From: Comamonadaceae bacterium 2FH
GTDB lineage: Bacteria > Pseudomonadota > Gammaproteobacteria > Burkholderiales > Burkholderiaceae_C
Direction of reading: 5' to 3'
DNA: 64,000 bases
Assembly: GCA_005503335.1 (NCBI GenBank)
Contig: SCMQ01000004.1
Span: 131,501-195,500 of the forward strand
Made by a program: the position numbers and the translations under genes. The notes beneath the pieces were generated by a model that saw only the letters and a list, made by a program, of their open reading frames with translations, did not search any database and was not told where the DNA came from. Positions 27,710-36,413 of the stretch are shown piece by piece; position 1 is the stretch's first letter, and each line of letters starts with the position of its first letter.

Positions 27710-28681
27710 TTACTTGACCACGACCTTGGCGGACTTCACGAGCTCGTCCGGCAGCGTCACGCCCTGCTTCTGCGCGGCGCCGGGATTGACGTGCAGCTCG
27801 AAGCTGTGGCTCAGCTGCGAGGCCATCTTGCCGGGCGACTCGCCCTTGAGCACGCGCACCACCAGCTTGCCGGTCTGGCGGCCCAGGTCGTAGTAGTTCA
27901 GGCCCAGGGCGGCGACGGCGCCGCGCTTGACCGCGTCGGTGTCGGCCGCGACCACCGGCAGCTTGGCCTGCTGCGCGACCTTGGCAATGCCCTCGAAGGC
28001 CGACATCACGTTGTTGTCGGTCGGTGCGTAGATCACGTCGACCTTGCCGACCAGGCTTTGCGCGGCGCTGGGCACGTCGACCGTGCGCGCGGCCGCGCCC
28101 TCGACCAGGCTCAGCCCGGCGGCCTGCGTGGCCTTCTTCAGGGCCTCGACGATGGCCACCGAGTTGGCCTCGCCGGGGCTGTAGATCACGCCCACGCGCT
28201 TGGCGCCCGGCACGACGCGCTTGATCAGGTCCAGGTGCTTGTCCAGCGGCGAGAGGTCCGACACGCCGGTGACGTTGGTGCCCGAAGCCTCCCAGCTCTT
28301 GACCAGCTTGGCCGCCACCGGGTCGGTCACGGCGCTGTAGACCACCGGCACCTCCTTGGTCGCCGCCACCACGGCCTGGGCCGAGGGCGTGGCCAGGGCC
28401 ACGATCACGTCGGGCCGGTCGCCCACGTACTTGCGTGCGATCTGGGCCGCCGTGCCGGTGTTGCCCTGGGCACTCTGGTATTCGAATCGGAGGTTCTTGC
28501 CGGGCTCGAAGCCGGCGGCCTTGAGCTCGTCGCGCACGCCGTCGCGCGCGGCGTCCAGCGCCGGGTGTTCGACGATGGCGGTGACGGCCACGGACTTGTC
28601 GGCGGCCAGGGCCGGGGCGGCCATGGCGCCCAGCGCCATGGCCAGGGCGGCAAGCCGCCCTTTGAAGAAATAATATTTCAC
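27710..28681 (-). CDS. ABC transporter substrate-binding protein (TrpX-like)
   Basis: The product has 323 residues. Translation begins with GTG, supported by AGGAG 9 bases upstream. The signal peptide ends near ALAAD. SVAVTAIVEHPALDAARDGV, ARKYVGDRPDVIVALATPSA, TDPVAAKLVKSW and YAPTDNNVMSAFEG are landmarks of the ABC_sub_bind family, known for tryptophan and other amino acid or sugar-acid ligands. With an Lrp regulator and an amino acid dehydrogenase in the cluster, an amino acid ligand is the best guess. Confidence 0.87.
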   Translation of the reverse strand: MKYYFFKGRLAALAMALGAMAAPALAADKSVAVTAIVEHPALDAARDGVRDELKAAGFEPGKNLRFEYQSAQGNTGTAAQIARKYVGDRPDVIVALATPSAQAVVAATKEVPVVYSAVTDPVAAKLVKSWEASGTNVTGVSDLSPLDKHLDLIKRVVPGAKRVGVIYSPGEANSVAIVEALKKATQAAGLSLVEGAAARTVDVPSAAQSLVGKVDVIYAPTDNNVMSAFEGIAKVAQQAKLPVVAADTDAVKRGAVAALGLNYYDLGRQTGKLVVRVLKGESPGKMASQLSHSFELHVNPGAAQKQGVTLPDELVKSAKVVVK

Positions 28682-28796
28682 TCGCTAGTCTCCTTGTGGG
28701 AATTCGGCCGGGCCGGGCCGCGATCGGCGGGCCCGGCGTTGATTCACCGAGACCCTGGGGTGGGGAGGTCTTCGGCAGGGAGAATTCTAGGGTTGG

Positions 28797-28816
28797 CGCG
28801 ACAAAATTGTGTTGCG
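28797..28816. promoter_or_regulatory. Candidate Lrp-type operator in divergent promoter region
   Basis: CGCGACAAAATTGTGTTGCG lies between the divergent Lrp gene and the ABC operon. It has the inverted core ACAA-AA-TTGT with further outer CGC/GCG symmetry and is AT-rich against a GC-rich background. Lrp/AsnC regulators bind degenerate AT-rich palindromes of about this size. Pattern only. Confidence 0.35.
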
Positions 28817-28885
28817 TAAGCCCCCCGGGAGAACCCCGGTTCATGCAATATGATTTCTTCCAACCCGTCAAATACGGAGGCGAGA

Positions 28886-29359
28886 TTGCATCGACTTGAT
28901 CTGGATCGAACCGACCTCAAAATCCTGCGCTTCCTGCAGGCCCATGGGCGCGCCTCCAATCTGGAGCTGGCCGAAGCCGCCAGCCTCTCGCCGGCGCAAT
29001 GCCTGCGCCGCCACCGCCGGCTGGAGGAGCTGGGCCTGATCGCGCGCTACGAGACGCGCCTGGACCCGGTGGCCATGGGCTTTCAGGTGGTGGCCTTCAT
29101 CCACGTGGCGATGGAGAAGGGCCATCTCCGCGAGATGCCCAAGTTTCGCGACCTGATCGCCGACATCCCCGAGGTGCAGGAGTGCTACTCGGTCACCGGC
29201 GACTTCGACTACGTGATCAAGATCATCGCGCACGACCTCAAGTCGCTGTCGGTGTTCCTGATGAACACGCTGATGCCCCTGCCCGGCGTGAGCAGCGTGC
29301 GCTCCAGCGTCTGCCTGGACGAGATCAAGTGCACCAGCGCGCTGCCGCTGGCGGAGTGA
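28886..29359 (+). CDS. Lrp/AsnC-family transcriptional regulator
   Basis: The product has about 157 residues. The N-terminal HTH (RTDLKILRFLQAHGRASN, LAEAASLSPAQCLRRHRRLEE) is followed by the RAM ligand domain (VVAFIHVAME, EVQECYSVTGDFDYVIKI). The TTG at 28886 was preferred because ACGGAGG sits 5-6 bases upstream and it gives the standard Lrp N-terminus. An ATG at 28850 in the same frame lacks a clear binding site and would add 12 residues. It is divergent from the ABC transporter/dehydrogenase operon and is probably its amino-acid-responsive regulator. Confidence 0.87.
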   Translation: MHRLDLDRTDLKILRFLQAHGRASNLELAEAASLSPAQCLRRHRRLEELGLIARYETRLDPVAMGFQVVAFIHVAMEKGHLREMPKFRDLIADIPEVQECYSVTGDFDYVIKIIAHDLKSLSVFLMNTLMPLPGVSSVRSSVCLDEIKCTSALPLAE

Positions 29360-29381
29360 GGCGCGGGACTGCCTCGGTGAA

Positions 29382-29831
29382 TCAGGCCTTGCCCAGGCGG
29401 GCAGCGGCCTCGCGCTTGCCTAGCCCCCGGATGGCGGCGATGCGCTCCAGCTGGGCGGCGCGGGGCTGGACCTTGCCGGACTCCCACTTATAGACCGACA
29501 GGGCCGAGGCGCCCAGCAGCTCGGCCATCTGCGCCTGGGAAATCCCCAGCTTGGCGCGCTGGGCGGCAAAGGCCTGGGCGCTGAACCGCACGCGCCTGGG
29601 CTGCTCGGCGGCCGCCGCCGCGTCGACCTTGGGCGCTGCCACCTTGACCGCGCGCTGGGCCAGCTTGACCTGGGACGCCAGTGCCTTGAGCTCGCGCTTG
29701 AGGGCCGCGATCTCGGTGCGATGGCTGGACGCTGCCTTTCTCAAGGCGAGCATTTCATCCTTGAGCTCCTTGCGGGCCACGCGGGCGATTTCTGACTTGA
29801 GGGCGTTTGAGAATGAGTTCATGCGCGCCAT
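29382..29831 (-). CDS. Coiled-coil plus C-terminal XRE-type HTH protein
   Basis: The product has 149 residues. Residues about 10-62 are strongly helical and charged (KSEIARVARKELKDEM, RTEIAALKRELKALASQV) with coiled-coil character. An Ala-rich linker leads to a helix-turn-helix at about 88-135 (AKLGISQAQMAELLGASAL, VYKWESGKVQPR). It has the HTH at the C-terminus rather than the N-terminus, unlike most XRE regulators. GAGG lies before the ATG at 29831; an ATG at 29822 is possible. No neighbour suggests a target. Confidence 0.75.
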   Translation of the reverse strand: MARMNSFSNALKSEIARVARKELKDEMLALRKAASSHRTEIAALKRELKALASQVKLAQRAVKVAAPKVDAAAAAEQPRRVRFSAQAFAAQRAKLGISQAQMAELLGASALSVYKWESGKVQPRAAQLERIAAIRGLGKREAAARLGKA

Positions 29832-30133
29832 CCTAACCTCAGCGGCTTGCATAGGCACGAAAAGCGCGGCAACGCGGGATGATGGCGGTGCCATCCCGCC
29901 TTCGGATCTGGCCCAGGTGCCATCGACAGGCAGCGGGCGAATCCAAGCTTTCCGCAACGTTTCAAACCGAATGCTTACGCTTCGTACAGGGCGCCCGGTA
30001 GCGCTTGCGCCTGGAAACAAAGTCGCGCCATGTCCTGCGTCCAGGGCGTCAACCCCGCATCCTGCCCCAGGGTTAAGGGGGCGTGCTGCCACCGTTCGGC
30101 GGCATGTTCACAACACCATGAAAGGTTTATGAG
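29832..30133. other. Noncoding divergent interval with one inverted repeat
   Basis: This 302-base stretch separates two divergent small genes and must hold both promoters. The one clear structure is the inverted repeat GCGGGATG/CATCCCGC at 29874-29881 and 29892-29899 with a 10-base spacer, lying 43 bases upstream of the HTH gene start. It could be an operator. I see no convincing gene. A minus-strand frame near 29975-30100 reads smoothly but has no start signal. Confidence 0.5.
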
Positions 30134-30445
30134 ATGACGAAGCTGCTCTCCGCATTGATCGCCGGCCTGTTCGCTGCCAGTGTCTTCGCCCAGGCAACGC
30201 CTGCCACCCCCGCGACGCCCGCCACGCCTGCTGCACCCACGACGGCCACGGCCCCGGCCTCCCCGGCAACGCCTGCCACGCCTGCTTCCGCAGCCACGCC
30301 CGCCAAAGCCGACGCCAAGGCCGGCATGAAGGCCGACGAGATGAAGGACGGCGCGCAGGGCAAGGCCAAGGGCAAAGCCAAGGAGCATGCCGGCAAGGCC
30401 AAGAAGACCTCGCAGGGCGAAGCCAAGCAGACCACGAAGAACTGA
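30134..30445 (+). CDS. Small secreted Ala/Thr/Pro-repeat protein with Lys-rich tail
   Basis: The product has 103 residues. A signal peptide (KLLSALIAGLFAASVFA, cleavage near FAQA) is followed by a low-complexity zone of ATP and TPA repeats (about residues 21-57). A basic, Lys/Ala/Gly-rich tail follows (KADAKAGMKADEMKDG, then repeated GKAKGKAKEHAGKAKK). It resembles the small acid-response or histone-like periplasmic proteins found in proteobacteria, but I cannot name a family. It is followed by a strong terminator, so it is monocistronic. Confidence 0.7.
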   Translation: MTKLLSALIAGLFAASVFAQATPATPATPATPAAPTTATAPASPATPATPASAATPAKADAKAGMKADEMKDGAQGKAKGKAKEHAGKAKKTSQGEAKQTTKN

Positions 30446-30467
30446 CGGCGGCATAGGCCTCCGCTAG

Positions 30468-30499
30468 CCCATGCCCGCGAATGCGGGCATGGGTTCTTT
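30468..30499 (+). terminator. Rho-independent terminator after the small repeat protein
   Basis: A perfect 11-bp stem CCCATGCCCGC/GCGGGCATGGG with a GAAT loop (30468-30493) is followed by TTCTTTC. It lies between two convergent genes and, being symmetrical, may also serve the ParB-like gene from the other strand. Confidence 0.85.
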
Positions 30500-30527
30500 C
30501 AGGGATGCCTCTGGATAAGGGCGGGGA

Positions 30528-31394
30528 TCACTTGATCAGTTGCGCCAGCAGGTTCGCGACCTGCTTGCGCAGGGCCTCGTTCTCGGCCGTGAGTTCGGCC
30601 ACGCGCGCCTGCAGCGCCCGCAGCTGATCGCCCGTGGGCGCCTCGGCCGGGCTGCCCTCCTCCACGAGCTTGGCCTCGCGCGGCTGGCGCCTGGCCTCGC
30701 GCACGCGCTTGGCCGCCTGCTTCAACTCGACCGCGCCGCCACTGGCGGCAGCCTGCTGCTCTTCCGGCGGCAGGGTGGCCACAGCCGCTGCAGCACTGAG
30801 CGACAGGGCCCCGGTCTTGAGGGCCGCCACCACCTCGGGTGCTGCCTGCTTCTGGATCTTCTCGATCATCAGCACCTGGCTGCTACGCAGGCGTGCCGCC
30901 CGCGCGATGTCCTCGCGGCTCTTGAGCGGCTCGGGATCGGCAGGCGCGGCCGCCAGGCCTTCCGAGGGCGCGGCCGGCGAAGGAGCGTCGTCCCAGGGCG
31001 GCTCGTCGCTGGCGTCCGCGCCTTCCGCCTGGCCGGCGGCCTGGCTGGACGCGGCCAGCATGCGCGCGCGCCGCTGCGCGACGATCTCGCGCTTGCGCAA
31101 GGCCAGGACGCCGCGCTGGAAGTCCGAGACGCTGCGCCGGCCCAGGTGCTGGTCGATCATCCACAGGTGGACGTCCTCCAGGCTCAGGAACAGCTGGCTT
31201 TGCTGGGTCCGGAACGGCAGACCGTGCTTCTGGCAGATGGCGTAGCGGTTGTGGCCGTCGACCAGCAGCTCGCCCCAGAGCACCAGGGCGTCGCGGCAAC
31301 CTTCGGCCAGGAGGCTGCGCTCCAGCGCCTCGTGCTCCTCGGGCGTGAGCGGATCGATGTAGGCCTTGAGTTCTTCGTTGACGACGATGTTCAT
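30528..31394 (-). CDS. ParB/Srx-domain protein (chromosomal ParB-like, not parB)
   Basis: The product has 288 residues. The N-terminal ParB/sulfiredoxin-type domain reads VNEELKAYIDPLTPEEHEAL, EGCRDALVLW and LLVDGHNRYAICQKHGLPF. This is the plasmid-type ParB-like nuclease/NTPase fold without the canonical GERRxRA motif of chromosomal ParB. A middle segment contains HLGRRSVSDFQRGVLALRKR. A DnaD/KorB-like helical zone follows (SREDIARAARLRSSQVLMIEK), then a C-terminal coiled coil (AELTAENEALRKQVANLLAQ) that is likely a dimeriser. It has no parA partner. It lies downstream of the tRNA terminator. Function unknown, probably DNA binding. Confidence 0.72.
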   Translation of the reverse strand: MNIVVNEELKAYIDPLTPEEHEALERSLLAEGCRDALVLWGELLVDGHNRYAICQKHGLPFRTQQSQLFLSLEDVHLWMIDQHLGRRSVSDFQRGVLALRKREIVAQRRARMLAASSQAAGQAEGADASDEPPWDDAPSPAAPSEGLAAAPADPEPLKSREDIARAARLRSSQVLMIEKIQKQAAPEVVAALKTGALSLSAAAAVATLPPEEQQAAASGGAVELKQAAKRVREARRQPREAKLVEEGSPAEAPTGDQLRALQARVAELTAENEALRKQVANLLAQLIK

Positions 31395-31436
31395 GGATTC
31401 TGGATTCGGGGCGCCGGCATGCGAAGCGGCGCAGAA

Positions 31437-31472
31437 AAGCAAAACGCCCACTGTTGAGTGGGCGTTTTGCTT
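31437..31472 (-). terminator. Strong terminator after initiator tRNA
   Basis: A perfect 16-bp stem (AAGCAAAACGCCCACT and its complement) with a four-base loop ends in a T-rich arm on the minus strand. It sits 20 bases after the 3' end of the tRNA and before the ParB-like gene. It therefore ends the tRNA (and probably the ribosomal operon) transcript. The stem is symmetrical, so it could act in both directions. Confidence 0.85.
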
Positions 31473-31491
31473 GGCGGAGACCGCCTTGTCT

Positions 31492-31568
<77 letters not shown>

Positions 31569-31587
31569 GTAGACGGGAATTATAGCA

Positions 31588-31989
31588 TCATTCTGCGGCG
31601 TTGCTCTCGGCGGCTGCAGTTTCCACCACGGCCGGACGATCCACGAGCTCGACCAGGGCCATGGGCGCATTGTCGCCAACACGGAAGCCCATCTTCAGGA
31701 TGCGGGTGTAGCCGCCCGGACGGGTCGCGAAGCGCGGGCCCAGGTCGGCGAACAGCTTGGTCACGCTGTCGCGGCTGCGCAGGCGGTCGAAGGCCAGGCG
31801 CTTGTTGGCCACCGTGGGCTGCTTGGCCAGGGTGATCATGGGTTCGATCACGCGGCGCAGTTCCTTGGCCTTGGGGACCGTGGTCTTGATGACCTCGTGC
31901 TCGATCAGCGAGTTCATCATGTTGCGCAGCATGGCGAGGCGGTGCTCGCTGGTGCGGTTGAGTTTACGGAGGCCGTGTCCGTGACGCAT
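31588..31989 (-). CDS. rplQ: 50S ribosomal protein L17
   Basis: The product has 133 residues and begins [17 protein letters not shown], the invariant L17 start. An acidic Ala-rich C-terminal tail extends a few residues beyond the E. coli protein. It is the last protein gene of the alpha operon, after rpoA and before the tRNA. AAAGGAAAG lies upstream of the ATG. Confidence 0.98.
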   Translation of the reverse strand: MRHGHGLRKLNRTSEHRLAMLRNMMNSLIEHEVIKTTVPKAKELRRVIEPMITLAKQPTVANKRLAFDRLRSRDSVTKLFADLGPRFATRPGGYTRILKMGFRVGDNAPMALVELVDRPAVVETAAAESNAAE

Positions 31990-32009
31990 GGTGCTTTCCT
32001 TTCTTTATC

Positions 32010-32040
32010 AAAAACGGGCAGCCGTATCAGGTACTGCCCG
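32010..32040 (-). terminator. Terminator-like hairpin between rpoA and rplQ (possible attenuator)
   Basis: On the minus strand a 7-bp stem CGGGCAG/CTGCCCG with a 12-base loop is followed directly by TTTTT. It lies in the 88-base rpoA-rplQ gap, 21 bases before the rplQ start. Its position suggests partial termination that tunes rplQ and tRNA-fMet expression. The long loop makes its efficiency uncertain. Confidence 0.45.
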
Positions 32041-32077
32041 GTGCACTCCCCAATGACGTGGGGACCGTTATTTTAAA

Positions 32078-33070
32078 TCAGCGCTTCTCGAGGCCGGCGG
32101 GCGGCCAGCTTTCCAGCTTCATGCCCAGGGTCAGGCCACGCGAGGCCAGCACTTCCTTGATCTCGTTGAGCGACTTGCGGCCCAGGTTCGGGGTCTTGAG
32201 CAGCTCGTTCTCGGTGCGCTGGATCAGGTCGCCGATGTAGTAGATGTTCTCGGCCTTGAGGCAGTTCGCGGAACGCACCGTCAGCTCGAGCTCGTCCACC
32301 GGACGCAGCAGGATGGGGTCGAAGCGGTCGCTGCCGCCGCGCTGGGCCGGCTGGTCGAAGGCGGCCAGTTCGCTGCCCTCGAGCTGGGCGAACACCGCCA
32401 GCTGCTCGACCAGGATCTTGGCCGAGGCACGCACGGCCTCTTCGGCCGTGATCGCGCCGTTGGTCTCGATCTCGACGACCAGCTTGTCCAGGTCGGTGCG
32501 CTGCTCGACGCGGGCGCTCTCGACCGTGTAGCTGACGCGCTTGACCGGCGAGAAGGAGGCGTCGAGCACGATGCGGCCGATCGACTTGGTGGCCTCGTCG
32601 CCGTAGCGGCGCATGGTGCCGGGCACGTAGCCGCGGCCCTTCTCGACCTTGATCTGCATGTCCAGCTTGCCGCCCTGCGACAGCGTGGCGATCACGTGGT
32701 CGGGGTTGATGATCTCGACGTCATGCGGCGTCTGGATGTCGGCGGCGGTGACCAGTCCCTCGCCGTCCTTGCGCAGGCTCAGCGTGACTTCGTCGCGGTT
32801 ATGGAGCTTGAACACCACGCCCTTGAGGTTCAGCAGGATGTTGACAACATCCTCCTGCACGCCGTCGATCGACGAGTACTCGTGCAGCACGCCGGCGATG
32901 GTGACTTCGGTTGCTGAATAGCCGACCATGGACGACAGCAGCACACGCCGCAGCGCGTTGCCCAGCGTATGGCCATAGCCGCGCTCGAAGGGCTCCAGCG
33001 TGACCTTGGCACGGTTGGGACCCAGCTGCTCGACGTTGATGGCTTTGGGTTTCAGCAATGTTGTTTGCAT
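32078..33070 (-). CDS. rpoA: RNA polymerase alpha subunit
   Basis: The product has 330 residues, full length. The N-terminal assembly domain holds [15 protein letters not shown]. The C-terminal domain contains [14 protein letters not shown] and [16 protein letters not shown], including the arginine equivalent to E. coli R265 used for UP-element contact. The gene lies between rpsD and rplQ, the usual alpha operon place. Confidence 0.98.
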   Translation of the reverse strand: MQTTLLKPKAINVEQLGPNRAKVTLEPFERGYGHTLGNALRRVLLSSMVGYSATEVTIAGVLHEYSSIDGVQEDVVNILLNLKGVVFKLHNRDEVTLSLRKDGEGLVTAADIQTPHDVEIINPDHVIATLSQGGKLDMQIKVEKGRGYVPGTMRRYGDEATKSIGRIVLDASFSPVKRVSYTVESARVEQRTDLDKLVVEIETNGAITAEEAVRASAKILVEQLAVFAQLEGSELAAFDQPAQRGGSDRFDPILLRPVDELELTVRSANCLKAENIYYIGDLIQRTENELLKTPNLGRKSLNEIKEVLASRGLTLGMKLESWPPAGLEKR

Positions 33071-33179
33071 TAAGACTTCCTCTCAATACCCCCGGCTCGT
33101 TACACCGGTAAGGCTGGTGAAGCACCTGGAAGGCGGTGCCCCGCGTTCCAGGAACGTTGCGATCGGTAAAGGAAACCGA

Positions 33180-33803
33180 TCAGCGCGAATACAGTTCGAC
33201 GATCAGCGATTCGTTGATGTCGGCGGCGAACTCGTCGCGGTCCGGCACCTTCTTGAACGTGCCTTCGACCTTGTCGGCGTTGACATCGACCCAGGCCGGC
33301 AGGCCGACTTGCTGAGCCAGCTGCAGCGCTTCCGCGATGCGGCCTTGCTTCTTGGACTTCTCGCGCACCGCGATCACGTCGCCGGTCTTGACCATGTAGG
33401 ACGGGATGTTCACGGACTGGCCGTTCACGGTGACCGCCTTGTGCGAGACCAGCTGGCGCGCTTCGGCGCGCGTGGAGCCGAAGCCCATGCGGTAGACCAC
33501 GTTGTCCAGGCGGGACTCGAGGATGAACATCAGGTTGGCGCCGGTGTTGCCCTTGCGGCGGTCGGCTTCCTCGAAGTAGCGGCGGAACTGCTTCTCGAGC
33601 ACGCCATACATGCGCTTGACCTTCTGCTTCTCGCGCAGCTGCAGGCCGAAATCGGAGGTGCGCTGGCCCGAGGTGCGGCCGTGTTGGCCGGGCTTGGAGT
33701 CGAACTTGGCCTTGTCGCTGATCGAGCGGCGGGCGCTCTTCAGGAACAGGTCCGTGCCTTCACGGCGGGAAAGTTTGGCCTTGGGGCCGAGGTAACGTGC
33801 CAC
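33180..33803 (-). CDS. rpsD: 30S ribosomal protein S4
   Basis: The product has 207 residues. The N-terminus [18 protein letters not shown] lacks the zinc cysteines present in some S4 proteins. The S4 RNA-binding domain is seen in [17 protein letters not shown] and [14 protein letters not shown]4 nucleates 16S assembly and in enterobacteria represses its own operon; that control has not been shown here. Confidence 0.98.
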   Translation of the reverse strand: MARYLGPKAKLSRREGTDLFLKSARRSISDKAKFDSKPGQHGRTSGQRTSDFGLQLREKQKVKRMYGVLEKQFRRYFEEADRRKGNTGANLMFILESRLDNVVYRMGFGSTRAEARQLVSHKAVTVNGQSVNIPSYMVKTGDVIAVREKSKKQGRIAEALQLAQQVGLPAWVDVNADKVEGTFKKVPDRDEFAADINESLIVELYSR

Positions 33804-33887
33804 TTGAGCTTCCTTTTAGTCATCTGCCGCGAACTGATCGCGGGAGCCACCAGCCTTGGCTGATGGCGGTGGGCTTGGTGAGTGAGA

Positions 33888-34292
33888 TTAGATGCGGCGA
33901 CGCTTCTGCGGACGGCAACCGTTGTGCGGCACGGGCGTCACGTCGGAGATCGAGGTGATGCGGATGCCGAGGGCAGCCAGGGCACGAACCGAGGACTCGC
34001 GGCCGGGGCCGGGGCCCTTGATCTCGACGTCCAGGTTCTTGATGCCCTGCTCCACGGCAGCACGGCCGGCCACTTCCGACGCGACCTGCGCGGCGAAGGG
34101 GGTGGACTTGCGCGAGCCCTTGAAGCCCTGGCCACCGGAGGAAGCCCAGGACAGGGCGTTGCCCTGGCGGTCGGTGATCGTGATGATGGTGTTGTTGAAC
34201 GAGGCGTGCACGTGGGCAATGCCGTCCGACACGTTCTTGCGGACCTTCTTGCGCACGCGCTGCGCGGCGTTACTGGCGGGAGCTTTTGCCAT
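33888..34292 (-). CDS. rpsK: 30S ribosomal protein S11
   Basis: The product has 134 residues. [35 protein letters not shown] and the C-terminal [12 protein letters not shown] are the conserved S11 blocks. Located between rpsM and rpsD. Confidence 0.98.
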   Translation of the reverse strand: MAKAPASNAAQRVRKKVRKNVSDGIAHVHASFNNTIITITDRQGNALSWASSGGQGFKGSRKSTPFAAQVASEVAGRAAVEQGIKNLDVEIKGPGPGRESSVRALAALGIRITSISDVTPVPHNGCRPQKRRRI

Positions 34293-34311
34293 GTTGAACT
34301 CTCAATCCCAA

Positions 34312-34677
34312 TTATTTCTTCAAAGCCTGAGCGGCCTTGCGCGGGCCCTTGCGGGTACGTGCGTTGGTACGCGTGCGCTGGCCGCGCATCGGCAGGCCGC
34401 GGCGATGGCGGAAGCCGCGGTAGCAGCCGATGTCCATCAAGCGCTTGATGTTCATCGTGGTTTCACGGCGCAGGTCACCTTCGATGGTGAACTGTGCGAT
34501 CTGGTCGCGGATTTTTTCCAGATCACCGTCGGTCAGGTCCTTGACCTTCTTGGAGTACGCAATGCCGCAGGCCTCGCAAATTTTGCGGGCGCGGGTGCGA
34601 CCAATGCCGAAAATGGCCGTCAGACCAATCTCAGCATGCTGATGCGGCGGAATGTTGATGCCAGCGATACGTGCCAT
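34312..34677 (-). CDS. rpsM: 30S ribosomal protein S13
   Basis: The product has 121 residues. [20 protein letters not shown] and [18 protein letters not shown] are diagnostic. The basic C-terminal tail contacts tRNAs at the 30S P site. Located between rpmJ and rpsK. Confidence 0.98.
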   Translation of the reverse strand: MARIAGINIPPHQHAEIGLTAIFGIGRTRARKICEACGIAYSKKVKDLTDGDLEKIRDQIAQFTIEGDLRRETTMNIKRLMDIGCYRGFRHRRGLPMRGQRTRTNARTRKGPRKAAQALKK

Positions 34678-34701
34678 GTTCGTCCTCTAAAACTCTTGCG
34701 A

Positions 34702-34815
34702 TCAGCCTTGACGCTGCTTGTGACGCGGATCCGTGCAGATCACGCGGACAACGCCCTTGCGGCGGATGATCTTGCAGTTGCGGCAAATTTTCTTGACCGA
34801 AGCCGAAACTCTCAT
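34702..34815 (-). CDS. rpmJ: 50S ribosomal protein L36
   Basis: The product has 37 residues and begins [19 protein letters not shown]. It keeps the zinc ligands C11, C14, C27 and H32 (the C+ form). It is too short for ordinary ORF filters but lies in its normal place between infA and rpsM, with GGAGAAAG before the ATG. Confidence 0.96.
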   Translation of the reverse strand: MRVSASVKKICRNCKIIRRKGVVRVICTDPRHKQRQG

Positions 34816-34842
34816 TTCTTTCTCCTAAAACTCGTGGCCTGT

Positions 34843-35061
34843 TTACTTGGCGCGGAACACGATGCGTGCCCGCGTCAGGTCGTAAGGCGTTAACTCAACC
34901 GTGACCTTGTCCCCGGGCAGGATGCGGATGTAGTGCATCCGCATCTTCCCCGAGATGTGTCCCAACACAATATGACCATTTTCCAGCTTCACTCGGAAGG
35001 TGGCGTTGGGCAGGTTTTCAACCACCTCGCCCTGCATCTGAATGACGTCGTCCTTGGACAT
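34843..35061 (-). CDS. infA: Translation initiation factor IF-1
   Basis: The product has 72 residues, the exact family length. It starts [15 protein letters not shown] and contains [16 protein letters not shown] and [15 protein letters not shown] of the OB fold. ATG at 35061 was chosen; longer frames upstream run into secY. Only 11 bases separate it from the secY stop. Its residence in this operon places IF-1 on the same transcript as 30S proteins and, possibly, the initiator tRNA. Confidence 0.97.
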   Translation of the reverse strand: MSKDDVIQMQGEVVENLPNATFRVKLENGHIVLGHISGKMRMHYIRILPGDKVTVELTPYDLTRARIVFRAK

Positions 35062-35072
35062 TCCCGATCCGA

Positions 35073-36392
35073 TCAACCACCCAGCGTAGTCTTGAAATTC
35101 GCCTTTTTCAGCAGCGACTCGTATTGTTGGGACATCAGATAGTTCTGCACTTGCGCCATGAAGTCCATGGTCACGACCACGATGATCAGCAAGGACGTGC
35201 CGCCGAAGTAGAACGGCACGTTGTACTTGAGGATCAGGAACTCGGGCAGCAGGCACACGAAGGTGATGTAGACCGCGCCGGCGAGCGTCAGGCGCACCAG
35301 GATCTTGTCGATGTAGCGCGCCGTCTGGTCGCCCGGACGGATGCCCGGGATGAAGGCGCCGCTCTTCTTCAGGTTGTCCGCTGTCTCACGGCTGTTGAAC
35401 ACCAGGGCCGTGTAGAAGAAGCAGAAGAACACGATGGCCGCGGCGTACAGCATCACGTAGATCGGCTGGCCGGGGGTCAGCGCGCCCGCGATGTCCTTGA
35501 GCCACAGCATGGACTCGCCCGAGCTGAACCAGCTCACCACCGTCGCCGGCAGCAGGATGATCGACGAGGCGAAGATCGGCGGGATCACGCCGGCCATGTT
35601 CAGCTTCAGCGGCAGGTGCGAGGACTGGCCGCCGTAGACCTTGTTACCGACCTGGCGGCGCGCGTAGTTGACCAGGATCTTGCGCTGGCCACGCTCGACG
35701 AACACCACGAAGTAGGTCACCAGGACCACCAGGGTCACGATGAACAGCGCGGCCAGGATGCTCATGGCACCGGTGCGCACCAGCTCGAACAGGCCGCCCA
35801 GGGCGTTGGGCAGACCGGCCGCGATACCTGCGAAGATCAGGATCGAGATGCCGTTGCCCAGGCCGCGCTCGGTGATCTGCTCGCCCAGCCACATCAGGAA
35901 CATGGTGCCGGCGGTCAAGCTGACCACGGCCGTCATGCGGAAGCCGAAGCCGGGGCTCAGCACCAGGCCGGCGGAGGCCTCCAGCGCCAGGGCGATGCCC
36001 AGCGACTGGAACACGGCCAGACCCAGCGTGCCGTAGCGCGTGTACTGGGTGATCTTGCGCCGCCCCGCCTCGCCCTCCTTCTTCAGCTGCTCGAACGCCG
36101 GAAGGACGTAGGTGAGCAGCTGCATGATGATGGAGGCCGAGATGTAGGGCATGATGCCCAGGGCAAACACCGTGAACCGCGACAGCGCGCCACCCGAGAA
36201 CATGTTGAACAGGCTCAGGATGCCGCCCTGCTGGCCCTTGAAGAGCTGCTGCAGCTGGCCCGGGTCTATGCCCGGCACGGGGATGTGGGCGCCGATGCGG
36301 TACACCACCAGCGCGAGCAACAAAAAGACCAGCCGGCGACGCAGGTCGCCGAACTTGCCCGTTTTTGCGATTTGAGCCGCGCTAGTTGCCAC
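35073..36392 (-). CDS. secY: Protein translocase subunit SecY
   Basis: The product has 439 residues with ten membrane segments. [32 protein letters not shown] and [14 protein letters not shown]-type loops (here [19 protein letters not shown]) are typical. Translation starts with GTG at 36392, preceded by GAAAGAAGA. Located between rplO and infA as in most proteobacteria. Confidence 0.97.
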   Translation of the reverse strand: MATSAAQIAKTGKFGDLRRRLVFLLLALVVYRIGAHIPVPGIDPGQLQQLFKGQQGGILSLFNMFSGGALSRFTVFALGIMPYISASIIMQLLTYVLPAFEQLKKEGEAGRRKITQYTRYGTLGLAVFQSLGIALALEASAGLVLSPGFGFRMTAVVSLTAGTMFLMWLGEQITERGLGNGISILIFAGIAAGLPNALGGLFELVRTGAMSILAALFIVTLVVLVTYFVVFVERGQRKILVNYARRQVGNKVYGGQSSHLPLKLNMAGVIPPIFASSIILLPATVVSWFSSGESMLWLKDIAGALTPGQPIYVMLYAAAIVFFCFFYTALVFNSRETADNLKKSGAFIPGIRPGDQTARYIDKILVRLTLAGAVYITFVCLLPEFLILKYNVPFYFGGTSLLIIVVVTMDFMAQVQNYLMSQQYESLLKKANFKTTLGG

Positions 36393-36413
36393 TGCGATCT
36401 TCTTTCACCGATG

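Noticed and set aside
25869-28871. 1000-codon minus-strand frame joining ATPase and upstream region
   Set aside because: Only the last 264 codons are the ABC ATPase; the rest is an out-of-frame translation of the permease and binding protein genes.
29975-30454. Minus-strand frame with a Gly/Arg-rich end and a smooth C-terminal segment
   Set aside because: It is antisense to the secreted repeat protein and has no ribosome binding site; the protein-like tail near 29975-30100 is not supported by any family.
34843-35256. Longer infA start giving 137 residues
   Set aside because: The extension lies within secY and is not conserved; IF-1 is 72 residues.
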